Shown here in pieces: positions 1 through 11,910 of a stretch of 64,000 bases of DNA (position 1 is its first letter; each line of letters begins with the position of its first letter). The translations under genes were made by a program, and so were the position numbers. The stretch comes from Halichondria panicea (lineage: Eukaryota > Porifera > Demospongiae > Suberitida > Halichondriidae). The stretch lies in assembly GCF_963675165.1 (NCBI RefSeq), contig NC_087377.1, forward strand, positions 6,713,122 to 6,777,121. Direction: 5' to 3'. A model generated the notes under the pieces. The model worked only from the letters and a program-made list of their open reading frames with translations. It ran no database searches and was not told where the DNA came from.

Positions 1-66
1 TTATAGTGTGAAATCAAACTATTGGTTATTAGCTGTGCCAAACGCTCCAATAATGTGGGAGTGTAT

Positions 67-356
67 TAGTTGGGCGTGGCCCGACCGTCTCCCTGACGGG
101 AGGTCGGGTTGCAAGCCTATCTGGGATTTGTTCTGCAGCATTATGTAACACTGCCATAAATATTCTTCTTCTCAAGTGGGTGTTAACCGACATGATGACG
201 TGGATAAACCACAGATACTGCATGCGGTTTCGCAACTAGATGCAAACGGAACTAAGCACGTGAAAAATGCTGCAATCTGATAGGGCGCCAGAACAAATCC
301 CAGATAGGCTTGCAACCCGACCTCCCGTCAGCAGATGGTCGAGCCACGCCCAACTA
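67..356. repeat. Hairpin (inverted-repeat) element
   Basis: Two arms of about 68 bp, 67-135 and 289-356, are near-perfect reverse complements (tagttgggcgtggc at the outer ends, gggatttgttctg inside) around a 150-bp unrelated loop. This is the architecture of a small foldback or MITE element. I could not define a target-site duplication and it has no coding potential. Confidence 0.75.
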
Positions 357-459
357 GGAGTGTATCAACATTAAGATATGTCCTGCCCATTTTTCTCAGT
401 AAGCTTCCTGGTGAGGGGGGGGGGGATTTCTGGGCAACCAGGAAACAATGGTAACTCAT

Positions 460-530
460 GGTATTATGGTATCATTGTAGTGTTTTGTGGCTTACCAGTA
501 TGAGGCCTCAAGAAGGATCTGTGTTTCAAA
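460..530. repeat. Dispersed short repeat (gtagtgttttgtggcttaccag)
   Basis: The segment with the core ttttgtggcttaccag followed by cctc recurs at about 38370-38400 and 38506-38550. It appears to be a fragment of an unnamed interspersed repeat. It lies just 5' of the candidate first exon of the dioxygenase gene, which weakens that exon call. Confidence 0.45.
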
Positions 531-606
531 ATGGCCTGGATCGTCTCACAAGTAGGGGATGAGCGCGCATGTGCGCATTTAGCCTAAGGGGCGTGTCTAT
601 AGATGC

Positions 607-806
607 TACCGTATAGCTGGTAATTTTCGTGGGGCAAAATATTCGTGGTTTTTGTGGTTGGAGGTCTGACCACGAATATTTTACCCACGAATGAAGCGAC
701 CTTGCCTACCTTTACCTACAATCCAAGCAGCAACCACGAAAATATTATCCATGAAATGTCTGAACCACAAATATTTTGTCCCCCGAAAATTACCCGCTAT
801 ACGGTA
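607..806. mobile_element. TA-flanked MITE, accgtatagc family, copy 1
   Basis: The element begins taccgtatagc and ends gctatacggta, so the ends are inverted repeats including the TA expected of a Tc1/mariner-type target duplication. The subterminal parts (attttcgtgg and ccacgaatat) are also inverted. Related copies lie at 4560-4771, 15570-15798, 24750-24985 and 33922-34039. It is non-coding and sits in, or just 5' of, the dioxygenase-like gene. Confidence 0.85.
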
Positions 807-887
807 TATAAATGCCACTTCTAAAATTGTTGACCATTAATGCTGATGTTGCTATTCTCTTTGTGATTGTTTTTTTTCTTACGACAG

Positions 888-3800
888 GGTCTTGTTAGAC
901 CAGAAATAATTGGTGCAGTTGTCCTACCACATGGTGAGTAATATTGTGAGAACACTTTTATTACTATGTCGATCTTTTTAGTACCGTATCGTAGTACCTC
1001 AAGGCTCGATTTAAGGCGACACTTACAATTCCAGAGGTCGCTTCTTAATTGAAGCCCTGGTGTTGCATATTTAGAGAATCGCATCTGGTAACTAGACTGG
1101 CGGCGATAGCCGCCCGAGTGCGTAGCGCGAGCGACTGGCAAACTGCTTATCAGTCACTCGTCTCAGCAGAAGTGTAATAGATCGTATGACACTACTAAAC
1201 ATGAATATCGTTATAGATAATGTGGTTAAATTTTGCTACGAGATTCAGCTACTATGGAATGCACTGAATCCCCTGAAGTGTAAGTGCGGTTACAATTACA
1301 GGGCTAATATGACGTTGAGCAATCTGATAGGCTGCAATGCTCGTTGCAGCTGAGATGAGTGACTGATAGGCAGTTTGCCAGTCCCTCGCACTACGCACGC
1401 GAGGGGCTGTCGCCGCCAGTCTATCTGGTAACTACACCTAGTCTATTTGCAGGGTTTCATACAGAGGGGGGGCGCCCTGGGATTTCCCACCCCCAGCCAA
1501 AATTTACCCCCCCTAGAAATCTTAAAATTAATTAATAATGTCATAATAAAAATGTATGACTTTTCTCCTTAAAAATGTCTACATTAAAACTATAGACTAG
1601 TAAAATGTATGGTTTGAATGAAGCACACCAAATTAAAGCTAAGGGTAGCTATCAGAATGCTATCCGATGGGCTAGAAACCTTCTATCCAATCCACTTCCG
1701 TTTATTGTGACGTCATTGTTTTACTGAGCATAATTATACGATGTTATCTAGCTCCCAGATACCGGGTGAGATTAGCGCATGCGCAAGAGCTGCCTTGGCA
1801 TGTTTTTTTATAAGCGTCATAATAATTAGCAACCATGGCGCTTTTTAGAAATTCGTTCAATCTGAGTTGGTGCTTAAATTATGGTTCCGCTGTAATTGGC
1901 AAAATTATACTGCTGCTGCAATTTAAGACTATAGATCTAGACCATGCATGGTAGTCTAGCAGTCTTGTACCTAAACACAGCACCACTATAATTTTAATGT
2001 GAGGTTCTAAAAGAAAAAGAAGAGCCAACTGTTCACAGATACAAATTTTGTGTGGTTCTTATATAAAAAGGTGTGTTTGTGATGCCAAGGCAATCGCTTT
2101 GGAATTTTTATGAGGATGCATTCAATGCTATAGCTGCAATACTGTACATGTATTACCGTCTAGATGCAACTGTAAAAACGATCGACCTAGCTGCGAGAGA
2201 GATTGTACTTTACTCTAGACTAGCCATAGCTATCATAATTTAAGCGTCAGCTAGGAATGACAATTTTGGGGGCTAAAAAAAGCTCTTACGCCACTTGAAA
2301 GTGTAATGAATTTTTGGAGCGCTGCAATTATATCAGTCAACTATGATGATCTAGTTAATAAAAGACTGAAAGTCGATTGGCTTCTCGTTCACATGCAGGT
2401 GGAATAGCACACTTGACCCCTCTCATTTCAAAACCACCAACAAGACTTCTCTGGCTCAAGCATGGGAGATTCACAATGCTTGTATGAAAGTAAGTTTAGA
2501 AATTACTGATATAGACTATAAATTACAGATATTCATCGGTAATTATATAGGGCTCTTAATGTTCGTCAAAGGACACTACATAGTATTAAAATAATGTTAT
2601 AATGATGATAATTATTATAATTGTCAACAACTAAATCTCACCCTGCTAACGTATAATATTTAGGCTGGCAAGCTGATAGAGGGGCTAAAGCCAGACCTCA
2701 TCCTACTGAGCACCCCTCATGGAGTGGCTGACCAGACTAACTTCCAGTTCTATCTTAACTCAAAGGTACTCACTAATATAGTTTTTTTCATCTATTTCAT
2801 GTACGTAACGAGAGCTTGATGATTCAGTATAGTGTATAGGGATACCAAGACAGTGTCAAATTCTCAAATGAAAATCATGAACGATTGGGATTTGTAATCA
2901 AACTTTTACTGTGTTGTATATAATCAGCTTGTGCACAATATATTATTGTTAGGCTGTGCATTTATGGTGGTACAGTAGGTAGCGATACGTAATTATGTCA
3001 CAAGTTGTTTTGCCTTCTCTATTGATTGCCACGTATGTGTGTGTAGGGTTTTGGGAGTGCCGACACTGACAACTGTGCTTGTCCCCCTTGCTGTTACAAC
3101 GTCTCTGTTGACTTGGATCAAAATGTCTCCAAGGACCTCGTTATTGAATTGAAGGTACTTATTTACGACTATCTATAACATCTCCTATCAACAAGGTCGT
3201 TAAGGAGTTTTTATACGCTCAGAATATCAGTATCTTTGATCGTTTAAACCCTAAACCTATAATCCATGAATTCAGATTTATTTCTTGGTGCTATAGGCTA
3301 TGAGTCGTAATGTGAGTGGTCTGGTAGGGTTTGGAGATGCTGTCCCCTTTCCTCTTGCCTGGGGGGAGGTCATTCCCCTGCACTTCCTGTTGGGTGGAGC
3401 CAGAGTGGTGGTGCTCTCTCAGCCCAACAGGAGGTACACGGACAGTGTACAAATGATTCCTGAGCTGCTAGAGATGGGTGAGTACGTGACAATGCCTCGA
3501 TGAGATTCTTAAACATGTTTTCACACTCTATATCCCTACATGATTGTATATATAGGGACGTCACTGTTCAGTGTACTTGAGTCGTCAAACCTGAAAGTGG
3601 TGGTAGCCATCAGTGCTGACCTGGCACATACTCATGACCCCAATGGACCCTATGGCTATTCAAATGCCTCCCAGCCATTCGATGATGTGAGTATTCTATC
3701 ATACACTAGCTTTACCTGGTAACTATGCATACTGGTACACCTAAGCACACAGAATTTCATTGGATACTTTTTGTGTTTCGCTGCTAACATATAACTATGG

Positions 3801-4936
3801 TACGGCGTAGTCTATTTATTATTTGTTTATTCAGGCCCTCGGAAAGTGGGCGGAATCGCTTGATTCCCAGGCTCTTTTGCACACTGCTGCTAGTCTGGTG
3901 GATCGCGCCTTGTCCTGTGGATTCACTGGTTTGGTTATGCTACACGGACTCATGGAAAGCATGTGAGTGTGTACAGTACCAAGGGCGTATAAAGGAGAAA
4001 AGGGCATGCAACAGCTTGCGAGCAAAAACCAAAGTGGGCGGTGGAAAAGAACAGTAATATCTATTTAGTATATATCCTGTCTATATATAATTATGGCTTT
4101 TGTTCTTCTTCTTTATACGCCCTTGACAGTACATAATTATTTGCTCATTTAATTTGCATCACTATATAAGGTCAGGGTGTCATACAAGGGGGTGGGGGGA
4201 TTTGCATTTAGGTACTAGTTGTGACAAGAACGCAAAGGCAACCCAAAACTCACCAGAATACACCTAAGACCATCACCGACTCAACATTTCCGCATGTCCC
4301 CCTGGGTCGGCGATGTTGCACACACTAACAGGGTATCAAAATACACCTTTTTTTAGCAAAATGTTCTGGTGATTGACTTTTAGACACCCCTTTCAGAATT
4401 CCTGGATCCACCCCTGCAGGTGTCTTTATTTCCCCCTTTACTTCAAAATCCTGTATTTTTGGTATGTAACATTGGCTTATGCACCAATCCCACAAACATT
4501 ATTCCAACATTGAATAAAGTATTTGGAGAAAATCAATGCAGTTATAATTATACCATCTATACCGTATAGCGTGTAATTTTCGTGGGGAAAAATATTCGTG
4601 TTTTCGTGGTTGGAGGTCTGACCACGATTATTTTACCCATGAATAAAGCAACCTTGCCTACCTTTACCTGCAGTGCAAGCTCCAACCACGAAAATATTAC
4701 CCACGAAATGTCTCGATCAATATTGCTGAACCACGAATATTTTGTCCCCCGAAAATTACCCGCTATACGGTACATTGTAGACTAGTTATCGATAAACGTC
4801 TTTTACACTTGTACATGCACACACGCTAAAACACAGAGGTTTAAAGTTCTGGACTTCTGAACTATTAGTCAATCACCATCCAAGTTATTATGGTATGATG
4901 GTAGCAACATTTCTAAAGACAGTACTAAATAATTAG
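888..4936 (+). CDS. Class III extradiol dioxygenase (LigB-type)-like gene, 8 exons seen, one 2-bp frame break
   Basis: Exons: 888-933, 2399-2489, 2664-2765, 3047-3154, 3297-3477, 3556-3686, 3835-3962, 4837-4936 (stop TAG), all with GT-AG introns and compatible phases. Conserved family features appear in order: VLPHG at the first junction, LSTPHGVADQ, VGFGDAVPFPLAWGE, VVVAISADLAHTH followed by GPYGY, and a C-terminal PSYYGMMVA. These match the LigB/DODA-like fold, in which His residues bind a non-heme iron that cleaves aromatic rings; the substrate here is unknown. A short start exon at 531-551 (seven codons, donor gtaggg, phase 0) would fit but is uncertain. In exon 2399-2489 the frame shifts: an extra CA at 2410-2411 separates the GGIA reading from the LDPSHF reading, and without it the family motif would run on. 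The gene is therefore a recent pseudogene, a polymorphic null allele, or contains an assembly error. The last intron contains MITE copy 2. Confidence 0.8.
1093..1423. mobile_element. Mutator-type MITE with 9-bp target duplication
   Basis: The terminal inverted repeats start tagactggcggcga and end tcgccgccagtcta, with pairing continuing for about 80 bp per arm (1093-1172 against 1350-1423). Both sides are flanked by the direct repeat tctggtaac (1084-1092 and 1424-1432). A 9-bp duplication and long inverted repeats are typical of Mutator-like elements. It has no ORF and lies in the first large intron of the dioxygenase-like gene. Confidence 0.8.
4560..4771. mobile_element. accgtatagc-family MITE, copy 2
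   Basis: The element starts taccgtatagc and ends gctatacggta. It is closely similar in sequence and length to copy 1 at 607-806, in the same orientation. It sits in the last intron of the dioxygenase-like gene, between the exons ending at 3962 and starting at 4837. Confidence 0.85.
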
Positions 4937-5388
4937 TTGTTGTTGTGATTGACTATGTGCATGTGTTAAGTGCACGTTGCCATTTAGTGCAAGTTGTATG
5001 TGCAGATACCACCACAATTCACCGTTATATAATAACACATTTCTATTTTTCTATTGTAGAATGTAATGTGAGAATCTAAGTATAACTGTGACACCAGAAT
5101 AATTGGCAGTCAATAGATTATCAATACAACAACCGTCTTAGAGTAACAGTCATGTATTCGCCACAGTTAATTGTGCATGGTTATAATCCATGTCAGTTAG
5201 ACCACCTCAGCAGTTCTGTACTACATTGTACCTTGCAAGGGTTTGTACGCCCTTGATTGTACATTTAGATCATTCGTGCGTGATGCCACTCTCACACTCA
5301 CTCCCACACTTCAAGGCAATTTGGGTATGTGTAATTAAATCACACCCCATAATTCTTGAACTAGCATTACAGTATGGTACGTCTATAC
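4937..5388. other. Spacer, nothing recognised
   Basis: This is AT-rich sequence between the dioxygenase stop and a composite transposon. I see no conserved reading frame here. Confidence 0.5.
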
Positions 5389-6652
5389 TTACAGTAAACT
5401 CTCGCTGTACGGTCACCTCGATATACAAGTCGTTTCGTTTGGTAGCTTGATCTTTACTGCACAAAACTCACCCTTAAAAAGCGGTGCTATTCTGTATACC
5501 AGCCAGTTTTGGCTGCCCCATAGCCTCGTTCCCAGTACAAGAGCCGATTTGTCTTTAAAATAACGCTAGGGCGACAACTAGGCCTGGTATTAATTGTATG
5601 TGGGCGTGGTTGGAAGTTGATGGGTGTAGCCGAAAACTGTATTGTAAAAACATGAGATAAAACCGAAATTTATGATACTGTATACTCCTATAGTCCATGC
5701 ACGTATGCTAGTATTAAATAGTCTGGGTTCATGTGCATGGTCTATCAATATTTTTTAGTGTGCTGCTTTCAGTGAGCTCGTGCTCATCAGCTAAGAGTAG
5801 TACGATGGATGATCATGGGGGCTGGAGGGAAAATGGAGCTTCCTATAAAATTTAAGTGTACCATAAATATTTACTGAAACTCATATGCAGTCATGGTCCA
5901 CACAACACCAGCCAGCATGAGCAAATGCCGTAACGTCAATACTATTAAACAAGGATTGTACTGTGTCTATAGCTTAGTAAAATTTCCAATGGTGAGAAGG
6001 GAGTTTATATTGGCTCACCTTGACTTGCGACACTCTAAAATACCAGAGATCTATGCCTAGAGTCTTATGGTGTATCTAAATTTCCCAGAACTGGTCCTAT
6101 CAACCTTGTAGTCAATTCATATTAGTTATAGGTCATAAATACGTCTATAATTACAGTAAACTCTATTGTAATCATGTCATTCAAAGGGTAGCGACTGGCC
6201 TATTCTTTTGTGAGAGTGATGCTTCGCACAAGATAGCGCATACGTAACTCGACTCCCAAACATTTGCACACAGACATGGGTAATTACGGTAGCTTTTACG
6301 GAGTAAGTGTTTTTACGTACACCTTTAGTGTTGTTCACTCAGGAATTCGCTCGTTTGAGTGAATACCTAAGCGAATTCTAGATACAATCATACTAGGCGT
6401 TGTTGACCTAGCGTATTTTAGAGACAAATTGGCCTGGGAACGAGGCTATAGCTGCCCCACAAACTTAATACGTTGCGTTTTGGGAGAGCATTAATTCATT
6501 ATCCTCGAGACAGAACTGTAAATTAGTTTAGATTCGAGGTAGGGACCGCTATTTAGCTGCGGCTACTTTCTAAAATACAACCACCTCGCTATATATTTCG
6601 GCCAAGCTGTACTATCCTAAGGGTAACCGGATTATAATTTGAGTCTACTGTA
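5389..6652. mobile_element. Composite: small inverted-repeat element interrupted by a second element
   Basis: The outer element has ends tacagtaaactctcg (left) and gagtctactgta (right). Its two outer segments, 5389-5519 and 6450-6652, together match in reverse orientation an uninterrupted relative at 16917-17190. Shared stretches include gatctttactgcac, cattatcctcg and tttagctgcggcta. The inner 5520-6449 segment is absent from that relative and is listed separately. Confidence 0.7.
5520..6449. mobile_element. Nested 930-bp inverted-repeat transposon, 8-9-bp target duplication
   Basis: The ends are inverted repeats: atagcctcgttcccag at the left and ctgggaacgaggctat at the right, extending about 50 bp inward. 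The flanks ggctgcccc (5511-5519) and agctgcccc (6450-6458) match at 8 of 9 bases, as expected for a target duplication of a hAT-sized or slightly longer class. The relative at 16917-17190 shows a single gactgcccc at the equivalent place. It has no coding potential. Confidence 0.75.
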
Positions 6653-7032
6653 TATGCAGTATAGTTATAACCAGGAGTGCATGAATATAACATAACAACT
6701 CAGTTGGATGAATGGGCCTGTAGCCGCCTGTTTAATATTGTTGCTTCCCACTTTATACATAAAATTGCCAAACCCTGTAAATCTACATGCATGCATTTAA
6801 TAACTACATGTAAATACTGTATTATAGCTGATTATACCAACAGTGTTGCCCACTATGCATGCCCATAGTAGTTACACAGCATAATTATATATGTAATTGT
6901 ATTCATTGCATAGAGTCTATATATAGGTCTACTAGGTGTCTACACTATTGATAGCTAGTAAAATTTCGCAATCCTTTCTTAGTACCAACTTTTGTATCCG
7001 ACACTGCAAATAGAGCAACAACACTATACAAA

Positions 7033-9018
7033 ATGGCTATGCCCCTGGTCACCCTGCCTGATGCTGAGGAGGGTCCTATCACTGTAACAACACCCATTAC
7101 TGACATCATTCCAAAGACCGCAGCAAGCAGTAAATGGAGAATCCTTGTGTATGGTATTAATGAGTCTGGTCAACAAGAGGCAAATGAGCACCATATGCAT
7201 CTCCTGAGTGGTATTCTTGGGGAAAAAATCACTCCTGAGGAGCTAACCTTTCCAAATTTTCACTTTCCAAGAAATGGTGTTACGGTGACAGTCCGTATAG
7301 GATCTCATTCTGATTGCAAAATATCTCATGACGAAGTCGATTTGATGGTGTACTTCATCTCTGTGAATAGAAAAATCGTCAACCACTCCCATGTAGTTAA
7401 AATAGGAGAGATCACGACTGCACGCAGAGCTATGGTCTGGAAGCACTCTGTTATTGTGTTTACTGGTGTTGATGTCATTGCTGACGCGTATGCACTAAAG
7501 ACTGGAGATGTAGATACACGATTGGAGGGAATACTGGACTCTTGGACCACTACAGTTCAACAAGCTCTTGACTCAGCAATCGGCAACGAAGTAGGTATCA
7601 AACCAGAAGAAGTGTTGATACGACCAGCAGGACGACAAAATCAGCTCGATCTACCAATTCCACATACACAATGGTTTTCACTTCTTTGGTTAGGATGCTT
7701 TCTGTCATCTAAAGTCAACTCGATACCTGCCATTCTAAAGGTGGCTCAAGGCAGGATAGCAAACATCGTGAAGGATAGTGACATAGACCACTTACAGTTG
7801 TTCGAGCAACATATTCAAGTCAAAGAAAATAGTATACAGCTCTCCCAGAATAAGAGAATCGATCTCGGTTCAGCTATTGCCGGTGCTGCTGTTGTTGGAG
7901 CCACAATCGGTGCTGTTATCGGTACATTGGCAATTGGTGTTCCTTCGTTTGGAGTAGCTGCTGGTACTGGGCTTGTACTGGGAGCAGTTATTGGAGGAGG
8001 ATTTGAAGTTAGCATTGCAGGTGCTGCTCTGGGTGGGAACTACAAGGTGGCACAGGATAAGCAGATGGAAGAAATTGATGCTTCTGAGCTGAAGCTCTAT
8101 TACGCTGAGTTTCTATCTCGAATTCCAAAAATGAGTGCGTATCTGACAACATGGGCTGAAAAACAACTCAATTGCAAGATCGTTGTTACTGGTGTGAAAG
8201 GTGAAGGTGTCTCCACAGTAGCAGCTGCACTAATAGGTAAACCACCCCGAGAAAGTGGCTCAGGTCTTTATCTGCAGCAAGTTATCCGTATGAAAGCAAA
8301 TCTGCTCGTTTATGATTTCCAGGGTTTTCCAAAAGTGGGAGACAAGCAACTTAAGGCAAAAGAGCTAGTTGAGTTTCAAAAACAAAAAAAATACTCACCT
8401 GCTAGTATTTTGTATATCAATGACATCACCGAAAGAGGATTTTGTGTATTCTCCACACGTCAAGTACTTGGAGCGGCTGTGTGAAGTCAATGACAAGATT
8501 CTATGCAACACAGTTATTGCTCTCACTCATGCAAACGAGATGAGGGCTGAAATGAACAAGCGAAACGATCTGTCACAAACAAGCCTCCACCAGTTTTTCC
8601 ATGATGAGCTCGAAAGCTGGAAGCTGCAAATATCCACGGTACTTGAAAAATACATTCATATCGACAGTGAAATCACCAAAAAAATCCCAGTAGTTCCAGT
8701 TGGAAATTCGAAGCAAGTGATCGATCTATATCCGATGACGAAGCTCCTTCCCCAGCCACCCAGTACCATTGGCTTTCCGAGATGCTTCTCCTCGCAATGC
8801 CAGCAACAAAAGCAGAAGGATTGCCTGCTCTTATCGAAGCTAATCAACAACGAATTAGTAGCAGACTATGTCATTATCCAGATAATGCTCCCGAACTAAT
8901 CATCAAAGCCAAATGCTCAATGTTTTCAAAGGCTGGGCTACAAGATAAGAAACAGCCAGGAGAGGCGATCGGTATGATCCTAGGAGTTAAAGAATTAGAA
9001 CCGGATCAAACCGAGTAA
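7033..9018 (+). CDS. Tandem pseudo-GTPase with central glycine-rich membrane hairpin (two frame breaks)
   Basis: A continuous frame starts at ATG 7033 and encodes about 450 residues before the frame shifts. Residues 35-250 follow the fold of the AIG1/Toc-like GTPases at 20137-21222, but the P-loop position reads GINESGQQEA and lacks the GxxxxGKS lysine and serine. Residues about 277-340 form a glycine-zipper hydrophobic segment (AIAGAAVVGATIGAVIG followed by GVPSFGVAAG), closely like the C terminus of the intact paralogue. A second GTPase-like domain follows, with a degenerate G1 (GVKGEGVST), then HLLVFCISM and VIALTHANE in the positions of the paralogue's YCISMEE and VLTFAN. The frame shifts +1 near the A8 run at 8384-8391 and back near 8745-8765, after which QYHWLSEMLLLAM continues to the stop at 9018. 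Both breaks are at or beside homopolymers, so an assembly artefact and a pseudogene are both possible. A membrane-associated, non-hydrolysing scaffold role is only inferred. Confidence 0.7.
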
Positions 9019-9540
9019 ATTAACTGCAGTTTTTAGCCTAGTATCTAACACTATTCTATGCATGCGTGATAATAAGAGTGCAGTTTTAAAATCCATTTGT
9101 GCCAATGATCTCTATAATGAATTATAGCTTCAAACTTATTATGATGAATAAGCTACAACATTATTCAAAAATAACATCCTGTTTACCTGTGCATATACCT
9201 ATAGACAAAGTACATTGTTGTCAAAGTGTACACCTGTGCATATATACCTACTGTACACAAAGCAAGAAAACCAAACATTGTCTTCACTATCACCTTTAAT
9301 AGAATTCATTACCTGTTACACCTACAGTACATGTACATCCAGTCTACAGAGTTTAATACCAAAATAGGTGAGTAATTGTACTTAAAACTAAGATCTAAGA
9401 AATTGTGTTGATACCATTGTATAGGTGAATGAATAAGCTACAACATTATTCAAAAATAATTATTTTCCCAAAAGTTGCTGTAAGTGGGAAATCATTTTAG
9501 GTGAAAATGAGGGTGATCGTAAAAAAAAAATGTGTGTAAC
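9019..9540. repeat. Spacer with a 34-bp direct repeat
   Basis: The core gaataagctacaacattatt occurs at about 9146-9165 and again at about 9430-9449, as part of a longer direct repeat. A second local duplication repeats cacctgtgcatat near 9189 and 9231. No gene is seen. Confidence 0.6.
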
Positions 9541-10349
9541 TATGGTGAGCCTTTTGTTTCAAAATGGCGATATAAAATACCATGTGTTGGTGTCCCAAAA
9601 ATCAACTCGATGTGTTTTATCAACTCGATTTTATCGATTCATCTGGTAAGGATCGACTCGATGTGTTTTATCAACTCGATTTATGGACTGCTTCTGGTAA
9701 GGATCGACTCGATTCTAGGTCGCTAGGGGGAAAGGCGAGTTTCGAGGGCGATCTGATATGGCTGTACTCTAGCAATGAAGGCGCTAGGCTCAGACAAGGC
9801 ACTGAGACTCTTGAGGCCACAGGCACGCCTACAGCAGCTCAGAGTAGCTCAGACGGGGACCTTCTAAGCCTGAGATCACACAGCAGCTACTTGCTATGTT
9901 TTATGAACTCAAGTAGACAAGCATTTAGTGATTTAATTACTGTGACCCAGCACAAGTAAGCTGCTGTGACCTTCTGCAGGCGTGCCTGGAAGGTCAGCTG
10001 CTCTGACCTGCTGTAGGCGTGCCTGTGGCCTCAAGAGTCTTAGTGCCTTGTCTGAGCCTAGCGCCTTTGTTGCAAGAGTACAGCCATAGATAGCCTCGAT
10101 ATCAAGCCGCCCTCGAAACTCACCTTTTCCCCCCAGCGGCCTGGAATCGAGTCGATCCTTACAAGAAGTAGTCGAGTTGATAAAACACATCGAGTCGATT
10201 CTTACCAGATGAAGTTGATAAAACACATCGAGTCGATCCCTACCAGATGAAGTCGATAAAATCGAGTTGATAAAACAAATCGAGTTGATTTTTGGGACAC
10301 CAACACATGGTATTTTGTATCGCCATTTTGAAACAAAAGGCTCACCATA
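9541..10349. mobile_element. Foldback element with 6-bp target duplication
   Basis: Almost the whole 809 bp is one inverted repeat. The left arm begins tatggtgagccttttgtttc and the right arm ends gaaacaaaaggctcaccata, and pairing runs inward to a loop of about 100 bp near 9870-9970. Each arm contains short tandem units built on atcaactcgatgtgttttat and on atctggtaaggatcgactcg. The sequence tgtaac flanks both sides (9535-9540, 10350-10355). ORFs inside it are by-products of the repeat. A related right terminus occurs at 19880-19945. Confidence 0.85.
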
Positions 10350-10610
10350 TGTAACATTAATAATTTATTATTAAGCAACCAGAGCCACTACTTCTCTTGA
10401 AGTGTCCGACGTCGTCCACTTTTGTTTCTCCAAAATCTCAACATGAACCGATTAGAGCCTCGCTTTGCTTGGAATAATTATTATTGTGAGTACTGGATAT
10501 CATTATAGATTAGACAACCACACAGTAAATGTATGTAGTAACACATATATAGTACCCAGAGTGGGTGTGCTACCACACTGCTAATTTACTAACTAAAAGT
10601 TTAGCTGTTT

Positions 10611-11660
10611 CTAATCCTCAAGACTCATCTTGTGTTTACGATACAAGGAGATAAGAGCACCAACTCCAATTGCGATTCTACCCCCGATTGCCCCACCAAC
10701 AACAGCACCTAGTCCCAAGCCAGCACCATGCAGCTGCCATACCAAAAGACGGTATACCAATTGCCAACGCACCAATTGTTCCTCCAATCGCAGCGCCTAA
10801 TTCCCACCCCAGTTGCAGCAATTCCAGTTAGAGCAACACCCATTGTAAGCTTTACACCAGGAGTAAAAACGATTTTTCATTCATCTGCACTAACTTTTAA
10901 TACCAATCTTTTCTGCATCCTGTGTTTCCATTTTAATCAAAGCAGCTTGTGCGTTGCTTTTCATACGGAGTAGGCACTGACTCCACACATTGCTGATCCA
11001 ATGTCTGTAACCAGGAAGATTTAACTTATTTGGATGACCAGCTGGTACGACAAGGATACTATCAACAATCTTCTTATCGACCTCTAGGTTTTTTGTATCG
11101 TCTCTCGCCACTCTGTGATTCGTTCTTCTACTCCGTCCTTCAGCTTGGCTTCAAGTGTTCCTTTTGCTTTTAAAATTGCAATTCTTGCATTCGCAAAAGT
11201 AAGAACAAAAACGGCATTCTTCCAGCACTGCTTACCAAACAGATTATTTATCTTCTGAAATTAGCGTGCAAATCACTTCGCATTTCTTCCATTGAAATGC
11301 AATACAGCATCAGATCAATTTGAGTGCATTTTTGTTGCATGTCTTGTAAGTACTTCTCATCGCCAGTTCCGTCTTGCAGGCCTGGCGAGTCCCAGGCACG
11401 GATTTTGATGCCATCTTTCGGAATCCTGAAAATGCATGAACCTCGCTTGTACAAGGTGCATGTCTGTTTTTCCCTACATCAAAAATGGTCTTACCAAGAA
11501 TAAAATTCAAAAACTCTTCCCTGCTCCCGTTTTGCCTGTCACAAAAATTCCCATTTTTAATCAATTTCTTGATATCTTCTTCTCCTCTGATGTTAAATCT
11601 TCCACTGAGTCTGTTACTTTCTCGAAATCAATTTTTTCAGTCCCTACTTTTTTTAGCCAT
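10611..11660 (-). pseudogene. AIG1/Toc-like GTPase pseudogene (paralogue of the gene at 20137-21222)
   Basis: The region aligns along its length to the intact gene at 20137-21222, with start ATG at 11658-11660 and the same terminal SLED-stop at 10611. Reading frames are broken repeatedly. Recognisable pieces include AWDSPGLQDGTG (G3), LYCISMEEMRSDL and VDSILVVPAGHP. The P-loop region is shifted out of frame by small deletions, and a 4-bp insertion lies near 11433-11437 (aaaatgcatgaa against aaaatgaa in the intact copy). No complete product is expected. It faces away from the + strand pseudogene at 11911, as in copy B. Confidence 0.85.
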
Positions 11661-11910
11661 GACTAGATCTACATGTATTATCTACTAAGAGTAAGGGTCT
11701 TCTTATTTATTGTAACTTCTTTGATTCACTAAGGAAGTCTAGATGTACACTAATAGTATTTCTAAGAATGTCAGGTGATTCCTATCATGCATGCAGGAAC
11801 ATAATACTTATAAGGCCTGTGCATGCCCATGCATAATTGTATCCATTATCATTATCGTGAGCCACTCTTGTTTAGCTATTATAACCATCGTGAGACTGCA
11901 GGTATCAAAT

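Noticed and set aside
8369-8899. Programmed +1 frameshifting in the tandem GTPase gene
   Set aside because: Two opposite shifts at homopolymers without a recognisable slippery site and pseudoknot; assembly error or decay is simpler.
9582-10226. ORFs of 97-125 codons inside 9541-10349
   Set aside because: They mirror each other because the element is a near-complete inverted repeat; no protein similarity.
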